Source: Neisseriales bacterium (GTDB lineage Bacteria; Pseudomonadota; Gammaproteobacteria; Burkholderiales; UBA11063). From it: DNA of 5,842 bases. This document shows, in pieces, positions 1 through 5,842 of the stretch. The notes under the pieces were generated by a model that searched no databases, was not told where the DNA came from, and saw only the letters and a list, made by a program, of their open reading frames with translations. Both the position numbers and the translations under genes were made by a program. The stretch spans positions 1-5,842 of the forward strand of contig DPRZ01000076.1 of the NCBI GenBank assembly GCA_003538525.1, in the 5' to 3' direction. Position 1 is the first letter of the stretch. The number at the start of each line of letters is the position of its first letter.

Positions 1-148
1 TCTTAAAAACAATGGGGTTTATTTTAACACATTTTATCATTTTAGGCGCCTTGAATTTAGGATAACTCATCATAATCAATACAAATTAATCAAATTATTA
101 TGTTTAAAGCTAGTATCTGTTTAATAATGCGACAAAGAACGCAGCTGT

Positions 149-171
149 AAAAAACCACTCAACAAGAGTGG
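149..171 (-). terminator. Rho-independent terminator of the hyp operon
   Basis: Read on the minus strand, a perfect 6-bp stem (CCACTC paired with GAGTGG, four of six pairs G-C) with a 5-nt TTGTT loop is followed at once by six T residues at 154-149. The hairpin begins about 28 nt beyond the hypE stop codon, which is where an operon-ending intrinsic terminator is expected. The plus strand has no T-run after the stem, so it should work in one direction only. This makes hypE the last gene of the transcript. Confidence 0.85.
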
Positions 172-199
172 CTTTAGATTATAGTTTAATTGAACAGGT

Positions 200-1216
200 T
201 TAGCAAATCCGTGGTAATTGTTCACCACTTAGCCAATCGACGCGACGAATTCCACCAAAAGTGGTGGTCATGGTGACATAATTTTCGCTCAAGCTTTCGA
301 CTTCGGCAATCACGCTCGCATCTTTACCTAACGGATGTTTACGCATTATTTCAACAATTTTTTCAGCATCTTCAGCTGCACACATAATTAAAACTTTACC
401 TTCATTGGCAACGTGCAACGGGTCTAAACCCAACAATTCACAAATACCTTTAACATTATCATGCACCAAAATATTTTGTTCATTTAGCTTAATCCCCAAG
501 GTATAGAAATTAGCCCATTCATTAATCGTTGCCGATAAACCACCCCGAGTTGGATCACGCATACAGCGTACCGCTGGGTTAATTGCCAGCACATCCTGAA
601 TCAAGCCATTTAGCGCAGCACAATCAGAAGCGATATCAGTAGCAAAATCTAGCCCCTGACGCTTAGACATAATTGCCATACCATGATCAGCAATTGAACC
701 ATTAATAATGATTTTATCGCCAACTTTGAATTTAGCTTCAACATTAACCGCCGCATCAATAACACCAATACCACTAGTATTAATGAAAATCCCATCCCCT
801 TTGCCACGTTCAACAACTTTGGTATCACCTGTGACGATTTTAACCTTTGCCTCACGAGCGGCTTTAGCCATGGATTGCACAATCGTGCGTAAGTCTGCTA
901 ATGGAAAACCTTCCTCGATAATAAAACCAACCGAAATATATAACGGAGTTGCACCTGATACGGCTAAATCATTAACCGTACCATTAATCGCAATTGAACC
1001 AATATCGCCACCATTAAAAAACAATGGCGACACAACGTAACTATCCGTAGAAAAAGCCAATTTACCATTTAATTGCGGCAAAATTGCCTGATCGGATTGT
1101 TGCGCTAAAAATTCATTATCAAATTCTTTCAAGATCAACTGATTTAACAATTGATACATTGCCCGTCCACCTGCGCCGATAGTTAAATCGACATTTTCTT
1201 TAAAATTAAGTTTCAT
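200..1216 (-). CDS. hypE: HypE, carbamoyl dehydratase of [NiFe] hydrogenase cyanide ligand synthesis
   Basis: This 338-residue cytoplasmic enzyme uses ATP to dehydrate the carbamoyl group that HypF places on its C-terminal cysteine; the resulting thiocyanate supplies CN- to iron on HypC-HypD. It belongs to the PurM/AIR-synthase-like ATP-binding family. Visible signatures are TDSYVV (57-62), GGDIG (69-73), GTVNDLA (79-85), TGDTKVV (129-135), DHGMAI (177-182) and RDPTRGG (220-226). The protein ends in PRIC, so the acceptor Cys338 is the last residue, as the family requires. Length is normal and I see no damage. The ATG lies 2 nt past the hypD stop. The only clear Shine-Dalgarno sequence, a GGAG inside the end of hypD, is rather far away at 13 nt, so translation probably depends on coupling to hypD. 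It is the last gene before the terminator at 149-171. Confidence 0.97.
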   Translation of the reverse strand: MKLNFKENVDLTIGAGGRAMYQLLNQLILKEFDNEFLAQQSDQAILPQLNGKLAFSTDSYVVSPLFFNGGDIGSIAINGTVNDLAVSGATPLYISVGFIIEEGFPLADLRTIVQSMAKAAREAKVKIVTGDTKVVERGKGDGIFINTSGIGVIDAAVNVEAKFKVGDKIIINGSIADHGMAIMSKRQGLDFATDIASDCAALNGLIQDVLAINPAVRCMRDPTRGGLSATINEWANFYTLGIKLNEQNILVHDNVKGICELLGLDPLHVANEGKVLIMCAAEDAEKIVEIMRKHPLGKDASVIAEVESLSENYVTMTTTFGGIRRVDWLSGEQLPRIC

Positions 1217-1218
1217 GA

Positions 1219-2319
1219 TTATTTAATTACTCCATATTGATAACTCGCTGCACACGCACCCTCACTCGATACCATACAAGCACCCATCGGATGTTCTGGG
1301 GTACAGGCTTTGCCAAATAACTTACACTCGTGCGGTTCTTTTAAACCACGCAAAATTTGCGGACACTCACAAGCCTTAACATCATCACTATCAAATTCAG
1401 GAATATCAAAGGCAACTTCAGCATTAAATTCGGCATATTCGTCACGAATTTTTAAACCACTCGCAGGAATATTGCCCAGACCACGCCAACTAAATTGATC
1501 ACGCACTTCAAGTACTTGAGTAATCATTTGTTGTGCCATCATGTTTCCAGTGGTAGTTACCGCGCGTGAATATTGGTTAACAATAGCAACTTTATTTTCA
1601 TTAATCAACTCAACCAGAAATAAAATTGATTGAATTACATCTAAAGGCTCAAAGCCAGCAATTACAATCGGTTTTTGATAATCATCTGAAACTTTCTTAT
1701 ACGCATCCGAACCAATTACAATACTTACATGTGATGGACCAATAAACCCATCAATTTTAACCTCTGCATTATGCAAAATTGCTGCCATCGCAACTGGTGT
1801 TAAAACATGGTTACAAAATACCTTGAAGTTAGTTAAGCCTAAGCGTTTAGCTTCCAAAATTGCATGTGCCGTTGGCGGTGTTGTTGTTTCAAAACCAATC
1901 GCAAAAAAGACTACCGTTTTACTAGGATTTAATTTAGCTATTTGTAATGCATCTGCCACCGAGTAAATAATTCGCACATCCGCACCGCGCGCTTTAGCTT
2001 TAATTAAACTGTCTTGCTTATCTCCTGGTACACGAATCATGTCCGCATACGAACACAAAATCACCTCAGCTTGACTCGCTAACCAAATTGCTTGATCAAT
2101 CCGTGGAATTGGTAACACACAAACTGGGCAACCAGGTCCATGAATTAATTTAATATTTTTTGGCAATAGTTGATTGAGGGCATAACGGTGAATGGCATGG
2201 GTGTGCCCACCACAAAATTCCATCAAGCGATATTGAGCATCTGGTCGCACCGCGGCATGAATCTGCGCAAAGAGTTTTTTGGCGACCGCAGAATTACGAA
2301 ATTCGTCAATATACTTCAT
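1219..2319 (-). CDS. hypD: HypD, Fe-S scaffold protein for Fe(CN)2CO cofactor assembly
   Basis: This 366-residue protein forms the scaffold complex with HypC on which iron receives its two cyanides and one carbonyl before transfer to the hydrogenase large subunit. The N-terminal EFCGGHTHAI motif carries Cys36, equivalent to the iron-binding Cys41 of E. coli HypD. GPGCPVC (61-67) gives the Cys64/Cys67 redox pair, and a conserved GFETT motif follows mid-protein. The C-terminal iron-sulphur region holds six cysteines (317, 319, 332, 339, 348, 356) within the family motifs LRGL-EPHEC, FGKAC and CMVSSEGAC. The start ATG overlaps the hypC TGA by 4 nt (ATGA), and a purine-rich AGAGGAAAG lies upstream, so HypC and HypD are translationally coupled, which suits their 1:1 complex. 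Length is normal and all key cysteines are present. Confidence 0.97.
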   Translation of the reverse strand: MKYIDEFRNSAVAKKLFAQIHAAVRPDAQYRLMEFCGGHTHAIHRYALNQLLPKNIKLIHGPGCPVCVLPIPRIDQAIWLASQAEVILCSYADMIRVPGDKQDSLIKAKARGADVRIIYSVADALQIAKLNPSKTVVFFAIGFETTTPPTAHAILEAKRLGLTNFKVFCNHVLTPVAMAAILHNAEVKIDGFIGPSHVSIVIGSDAYKKVSDDYQKPIVIAGFEPLDVIQSILFLVELINENKVAIVNQYSRAVTTTGNMMAQQMITQVLEVRDQFSWRGLGNIPASGLKIRDEYAEFNAEVAFDIPEFDSDDVKACECPQILRGLKEPHECKLFGKACTPEHPMGACMVSSEGACAASYQYGVIK

Positions 2320-2564
2320 TTCAAACTTTCCTCTTGATAGCGCTCTTCATCCAGTAACTCTTCAAAATACGCCAAAGTTTTTTTGGCATCTTCTTCATCC
2401 AATTTACTCAGCGCATAACCGACGTGCACGATCACATAATCACCAGCTTGCACTTCTTCTTGCAATAAAGATAATGAAATTTCTTTTTCAACTCCCGATA
2501 AAGAAGTTAAGGCCATTTGATTGTCAAGTAATTTAACAATCTGCGTAGGTATAGCTAAACACAT
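2316..2564 (-). CDS. hypC: HypC, small chaperone partner of HypD and of the hydrogenase large subunit
   Basis: This 82-residue HypC/HupF/HybG-family protein binds iron with HypD and escorts the Fe(CN)2CO group to the large-subunit precursor. It opens with MCLAIP; after Met removal Cys2 becomes the N-terminal iron ligand, so the start position matters. The ATG at 2564 is backed by a GGAG 8 nt upstream, inside the last codons of hypF. His47 in IVHVGYAL is the conserved family histidine. The C-terminus (from about residue 56) is acidic and probably helical. The gene overlaps the hypF end by 10 nt in another frame and the hypD start by 4 nt. One copy is seen here. Genomes with several hydrogenases often carry a second paralogue such as HybG, which cannot be judged from this window. 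Confidence 0.96.
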   Translation of the reverse strand: MCLAIPTQIVKLLDNQMALTSLSGVEKEISLSLLQEEVQAGDYVIVHVGYALSKLDEEDAKKTLAYFEELLDEERYQEESLK

Positions 2565-4843
2565 TTACTTTTCTCCATTAATTTAAGTTGTGCACCATAC
2601 CAAGCCTGCCCAAAGCTGATGCATTCATCATTCATTGGCATTTGATAAGGTACTAATAATTCAATTCCTAAACGAGGCAACTGTTCACTTAACATTGCCA
2701 ACAGATGACGACTTTGCCAACAACCACCCGAAATGGCAACCTGACGAATTCCATTTAGTGAACAGTGATAAATAATCCATTTTTCAATTAAGGCTGCAAT
2801 ACTACCATAAAATACATTTACCGCCCGATTGATATCCTTTTCAACCAGACCTATTTTATAGATTCGATTAATTAATAAATTAAAATCGGGTTGACCTTGT
2901 TTATTTAAACGCACAAAATCATGCTCAACCACAGGTTTACTAACTAAACCTTCCAAAACCATTGCAGCATGCGCTTCATAATTCGCCAGCGTAACAATAT
3001 TCAAGAGTCCAGCTACTAGCGAGAAAAAGCGCCCAAATGCCCGCGAGACACCAAATTGCTGACTCTCAATTAATTTACCTAAAATTGCCGCTTGTGGCTG
3101 ATTTGCGAGATGTTCAGGAAGAGCTAAGTTATTTTCTACACAGTATGCTAAAGCAATCCGCCACGGCTCACGCTCCGCGATATCACCACCAGGCACACAT
3201 AAGGGCACGAGATGCGAGACTACTTCAAATTGCAAATTAGCTCGCGTGCATTTAATTAGTTCACCGCCCCATGCATCACCATCTAAACCATAACCATAGC
3301 CATCTAAAATACACCCCAGCACAATTGGCTGAATTTTTTTGCCACAACTCTCAGCATTGCCAAGTGTAGCCGCGAAATGAGCAAAATGATGTTGCAACTG
3401 AATGTGCTCAATTCCAAGTTGTTGTGCGTACTGCGTTACAAAAAAATCTGGATGTGCATCACTGACAATTAACTCAGGCTTAAAATTAAATACCTGATCA
3501 AAATGAGCCAAAACTTGTTTAAAATATTTAACCGTATGTTCAGAGCTCATATCACCCAAATATTGTGAGGTAAAGGCTTTATTACCGCGTGTGAAAGTAA
3601 CGGTGTTCTTTAACTGAGCGCCGAGACCCAAAACTTGTGGCAGATGATATGAGAAATAATATGGTTTAGGTGCAAAACCACGTGCGCGACGCAATAATAC
3701 ATCATGCTTACCGCAATTCATCATTACCGAATCATCGCTTTTCATGACAATCTCACGATTATAACCAACCACCACATCGGCAATTGCGTTCAATTGCTCT
3801 TGCGCCTCAAGATTATCGCTAATAATGGTACCACCCGAGAAATTAGCACTGGTCACCACAAGCACAATATCCTGAGCCTTGCTTAACCAATCGCCGCTCG
3901 GTTTTTCCAATAAATAATAAAATAATAAATAATGAATTGGACTGTTGGGTAGCATAAAACCCAGCGTCGCTAAATCAGGTGCAACTTCTTTGGCTACATT
4001 AGAGCGATTTTTTTTGGCTAATAACACAATCGGTGCAGCCGTTGATTCAAGCAAACCCGCGTCGTGTTCAGAAACTTGCGCATAAAAATGCCGGATCGAA
4101 GTGACATTCAATGCCATTAACGCAAAAGGTTTCGACGAGCGTTTCTTACGTTGGCGTAATTGTTGTAATGTGACAGAGTTTTTAGCATCGGCGAGTAAGG
4201 CATAACCTCCAACGCCTTTCAAAGCCACTATCTTGCCTAAACGCAAAGACTCAGCAACCTCCGCCAGTTCAGCATTTAACTGCGGTCCACAGTTTGGGCA
4301 TGCGGTTGCCTGTGCATGATAGCGACGATTGTTAGAATCAGTATATTCAGCACAACAACTTTCGCACAGCGGAAAATTTGCAAGGGCGGTCAATGGTCGA
4401 TCGTAAGGTAAACCGCGAATCACACTATAACGCGGTCCGCAATTAGTACAATTGGTAAATGGGTATAAATAATATTTGCTGGTTGGGTCAAAAAGTTCAC
4501 CCAAACAATCCTGACAGATATAACTATCTGGTGGCATAATAGTATCATTAACCGCACCCGCTGAACTAGGCAAAATCGTAAAATTAGTTAACTCATGGTC
4601 CAACGAGATTTGCTGTATTTCAACTGAGTCGAGGCTCGCTAAGCGCGGTAAATCATCTTCAAGTTTATGCATGAAAACTTGGGCATCTGTTGTATTGATT
4701 ACTACTTCGACACCTAATGAAGTGTTTTTTACCCAACCATATAGCCCTAATTGTTGCGCTACTTTATACACAGTTGGGCGAAATCCGACACCCTGCACCA
4801 AGCCATTAATCAATAATTTACTAACTGTAACCCCTGATTGCAT
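2555..4843 (-). CDS. hypF: HypF, carbamoyltransferase for hydrogenase cyanide ligand synthesis
   Basis: This 762-residue cytoplasmic enzyme converts carbamoyl phosphate and ATP to carbamoyl-adenylate and transfers the carbamoyl group to the C-terminal cysteine of HypE. The full domain set is present. The acylphosphatase domain (about 1-90) has VQGVGFRP at 16-23 and catalytic Arg22 and Asn40. Two zinc fingers have Cys pairs 110/113, 132/135, 160/163 and 182/185. The YrdC-like domain (about 192-390) has KPFALM, TSAN (331-334) and DDSV (370-373). The Kae1-like domain (about 400-755) has HHFAH with metal ligands His485, His486 and His489, LDGYGYG (513-519), PGGD (551-554), SGG (705-707) and ND (738-739). 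Length is usual for the family. Several normally conserved positions differ (GGYAL, TSANFSGGT, DDSVMM, GRFFS, GGCWQSR), although the core catalytic motifs remain. The start is 6 nt after the hypB stop, with a weak AGAG ribosome site overlapping that stop. Confidence 0.97.
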   Translation of the reverse strand: MQSGVTVSKLLINGLVQGVGFRPTVYKVAQQLGLYGWVKNTSLGVEVVINTTDAQVFMHKLEDDLPRLASLDSVEIQQISLDHELTNFTILPSSAGAVNDTIMPPDSYICQDCLGELFDPTSKYYLYPFTNCTNCGPRYSVIRGLPYDRPLTALANFPLCESCCAEYTDSNNRRYHAQATACPNCGPQLNAELAEVAESLRLGKIVALKGVGGYALLADAKNSVTLQQLRQRKKRSSKPFALMALNVTSIRHFYAQVSEHDAGLLESTAAPIVLLAKKNRSNVAKEVAPDLATLGFMLPNSPIHYLLFYYLLEKPSGDWLSKAQDIVLVVTSANFSGGTIISDNLEAQEQLNAIADVVVGYNREIVMKSDDSVMMNCGKHDVLLRRARGFAPKPYYFSYHLPQVLGLGAQLKNTVTFTRGNKAFTSQYLGDMSSEHTVKYFKQVLAHFDQVFNFKPELIVSDAHPDFFVTQYAQQLGIEHIQLQHHFAHFAATLGNAESCGKKIQPIVLGCILDGYGYGLDGDAWGGELIKCTRANLQFEVVSHLVPLCVPGGDIAEREPWRIALAYCVENNLALPEHLANQPQAAILGKLIESQQFGVSRAFGRFFSLVAGLLNIVTLANYEAHAAMVLEGLVSKPVVEHDFVRLNKQGQPDFNLLINRIYKIGLVEKDINRAVNVFYGSIAALIEKWIIYHCSLNGIRQVAISGGCWQSRHLLAMLSEQLPRLGIELLVPYQMPMNDECISFGQAWYGAQLKLMEKSKCV

Positions 4844-4849
4844 ATATCT

Positions 4850-5602
4850 CTAACTTAAATAGGCTTTAGCTGAGTGCAACCAATTAATCCACGCTTCAAA
4901 TCCTTGTCCATTGCTTGCTGAGACTTGGAAAATTTTAGCCTTAGAGTTAATTTTACGAATATTTGCTTCACAAGCATTGATATCAAATTTGAGATAAGGT
5001 AACAAATCTACTTTAGTTATAATTACTAAGTCGGCACCAAAAAACATATCGGGATACTTCAACGGTTTATCTTCACCCTCCGTTACCGAGATTAATACGA
5101 CTTTGGCGTGCTCACCCAAATCAAATAATGCTGGACAAATTAAATTACCGACATTTTCAATAAACACAAAACTGTTGTCTTTAATAACTAAATGTTCAAG
5201 CGCATGTCCAACCATATGTCCATCTAAATGACAAGCTTTGCCAGTTTGAATTTGATAGGCTTCTGCCCCAGCATTCCGAATTCGATTCGCATCTAACTCA
5301 GTATGTTGATCACCCTCAATTACATAAATCGGATGGGTGCTACTCATTAATTTAATCGTTTCCTCAAGCAAGGTTGTTTTGCCTGAGCCTGGACTCGATA
5401 AAAAATTAACCGCTAAGGCTTGATGAGCTTGAAAAAATGAACGATTTTGCGCTGCAAATTTATTATTTTCAGCAAGAATTTCGCTCTCTAAATTAACAAC
5501 GTCATGATTGGCGTGATGATGGTCATGAGCATCATGTTGATGATTGTCGTCATGCGTATGAGTATGTTGGTGATCTCCACCACAGCCACAGGTTACACAC
5601 AT
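4850..5602 (-). CDS. hypB: HypB, GTPase nickel metallochaperone with a histidine-rich tract
   Basis: This 250-residue cytoplasmic GTPase (SIMIBI class) drives nickel insertion into the hydrogenase large subunit together with HypA. The N-terminus is MCVTCGCG, the CxxCGC high-affinity nickel site of proteobacterial HypB. It is followed by 11 histidines between residues 11 and 33, a nickel-storage tract like that of rhizobial HypB but lacking in E. coli. The G domain has the P-loop SSPGSGKTT (69-77), GDQHT (97-101), the second metal site Cys124-His125 with Cys156 in ENVGNLICPA (149-158), TKVD (196-199, the NKxD position) and SAS near the end. The frame also extends to a TTG at 5635, but the ATG at 5602 is preferred: it has a GGGAG 7 nt upstream and places the CxxCGC motif at the N-terminus as in known HypB proteins. 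It is the first gene of the operon. Confidence 0.96.
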   Translation of the reverse strand: MCVTCGCGGDHQHTHTHDDNHQHDAHDHHHANHDVVNLESEILAENNKFAAQNRSFFQAHQALAVNFLSSPGSGKTTLLEETIKLMSSTHPIYVIEGDQHTELDANRIRNAGAEAYQIQTGKACHLDGHMVGHALEHLVIKDNSFVFIENVGNLICPALFDLGEHAKVVLISVTEGEDKPLKYPDMFFGADLVIITKVDLLPYLKFDINACEANIRKINSKAKIFQVSASNGQGFEAWINWLHSAKAYLS

Positions 5603-5609
5603 ATAAATA

Positions 5610-5614
5610 CTCCC
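5610..5614 (-). promoter_or_regulatory. Shine-Dalgarno sequence that fixes the hypB start
   Basis: On the minus strand GGGAG lies 7 nt before the ATG at 5602, which is ideal spacing. The upstream in-frame TTG at 5635 has only an AT-rich sequence (TTTAA) before it. This site decides between the 250- and 261-residue versions of HypB. Confidence 0.8.
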
Positions 5615-5642
5615 AATGTTTATATTATTGCACAATTAAAAA

Positions 5643-5661
5643 TCAGCTTAAACTAAGCTAA
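5643..5661 (-). other. AU-rich leader hairpin with T-run ahead of hypB
   Basis: On the minus strand AGCTTA-GTT-TAAGCT forms a perfect 6-bp stem with a 3-nt loop. A U-G and a U-A pair extend it to 8 bp, and five T residues (5642-5638) follow directly. The layout resembles an intrinsic terminator or attenuator between the promoter and hypB, but only two pairs are G-C, so it would be weak. It may be a chance structure in AT-rich DNA, or a minor pause or mRNA-stability element. Confidence 0.3.
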
Positions 5662-5741
5662 ATCTTGTATGCTTAAATACGACAATTCAAACTCGGTGCA
5701 ACAACCTGAAGATGACGTATCTTAAGACAAAATATTTGGGC

Positions 5742-5771
5742 ATTATACCACCAATAGCGTATTTCCCGCAA
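5742..5771 (-). promoter_or_regulatory. Probable sigma-70-type promoter of the hyp operon
   Basis: On the minus strand there is a perfect -10 TATAAT (5747-5742) preceded by TGG, giving the extended -10 form TGnTATAAT. A poor -35 candidate TTGCGG (5771-5766) stands 18 nt upstream. Transcription would start near 5735, leaving a leader of about 130 nt before hypB. I saw no convincing sigma-54 (-24/-12) element and no FNR-type palindrome. No other minus-strand gene lies between this site and hypB, so assignment to the operon is natural but inferred. Confidence 0.5.
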
Positions 5772-5780
5772 GGTTGGGAG

Positions 5781-5786
5781 ATTATA
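5781..5786 (-). promoter_or_regulatory. Second TATAAT hexamer upstream of hypB (possible -10)
   Basis: A second perfect TATAAT on the minus strand lies 39 bp upstream of the first. No acceptable -35 is found at 16-18 nt spacing, and the upstream TG is one base out of place for an extended -10. It may be a second start site or a chance match. Its transcript would begin near 5774. Confidence 0.25.
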
Positions 5787-5842
5787 CGCACACCGGCAAA
5801 GATATTTAGTTTAGCTAAGCGTCTCAAGATGCTTTTCTCAAA

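Noticed and set aside
1..40. A minus-strand ATG at 40 with an AAGG 8 nt upstream opens a frame that runs off the left edge (begins MIKCVKIN).
   Set aside because: Only 13 codons are visible and they match nothing I recognise. In AT-rich DNA this is too short to support a gene, though it could be the start of the next gene after the terminator.
100..150. A 16-codon plus-strand frame starting at 100 in the left intergenic region.
   Set aside because: It has no Shine-Dalgarno sequence, an unremarkable peptide, and overlaps the terminator's T-run region.
708..1040. A 110-codon plus-strand open frame inside hypE, and similar shorter frames opposite hypD, hypC and hypF.
   Set aside because: They lie antisense to well-supported genes and show no family motif. 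They are shadow frames caused by the coding strand's composition.
5504..5572. A run of similar CAT/CAC-type triplets, considered as a DNA repeat or CRISPR-like array.
   Set aside because: It is in frame within hypB and is fully explained as codons for the histidine-rich nickel tract.
5761..5784. A short inverted repeat, TCCC with GGGA, between the two TATAAT hexamers, considered as an operator or terminator.
   Set aside because: The stem is only 4 bp with an 8-nt loop and no T-run follows. Chance is the simpler explanation.
5687..5842. A minus-strand frame open from the right edge for 51 codons before a TGA at 5687, possibly the end of an upstream gene.
   Set aside because: It runs through both TATAAT hexamers, has no recognisable motif (no HypA-type CxxC pairs), and the translation is not protein-like to my eye. 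A tail of an unknown gene cannot be fully excluded without the flanking sequence.

Overview
This window holds a complete accessory-gene operon for maturing [NiFe] hydrogenase. All genes lie on the minus strand and are read from right to left: hypB, hypF, hypC, hypD, hypE. Every protein shows its family's signature motifs. The DNA is AT-rich. The gene order B-F-C-D-E (normally with hypA in front) is the one known from proteobacteria such as Ralstonia and the rhizobia. The protein sequences read as proteobacterial; HypE, for example, ends in the same LPRIC as the E. coli protein. I infer an AT-rich gamma- or betaproteobacterium, with low confidence below phylum level.

Layout from the operon's own 5' end: positions 5842-5603 are a non-coding leader with two TATAAT hexamers (one with an extended -10 and a poor -35), a small AU-rich hairpin, and a good Shine-Dalgarno sequence for hypB. 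hypB (5602-4850), hypF (4843-2555), hypC (2564-2316), hypD (2319-1219) and hypE (1216-200) follow with gaps of at most 6 nt or overlaps of 4-10 nt, so they are almost certainly co-transcribed and translationally coupled. A convincing Rho-independent terminator at 171-149 closes the operon. Positions 148-1 are AT-rich and hold no gene I can support.

How the genes work together: HypF takes carbamoyl phosphate, makes carbamoyl-adenylate and transfers the carbamoyl group to the C-terminal cysteine of HypE. HypE uses ATP to dehydrate it to a thiocyanate. The cyanide goes to iron held by the HypC-HypD complex, where the Fe(CN)2CO group is built and then passed to the hydrogenase large-subunit precursor. 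HypB, a GTPase with a histidine-rich nickel-storage tract, then works with HypA (not in this window) to insert nickel.

This is a well-known pathway and I see no undescribed system. The points worth a second look are several substitutions in conserved HypF motifs, the absence of hypA and hydrogenase structural genes from the window, the structured leader in front of hypB, and the choice of start codon for hypB.
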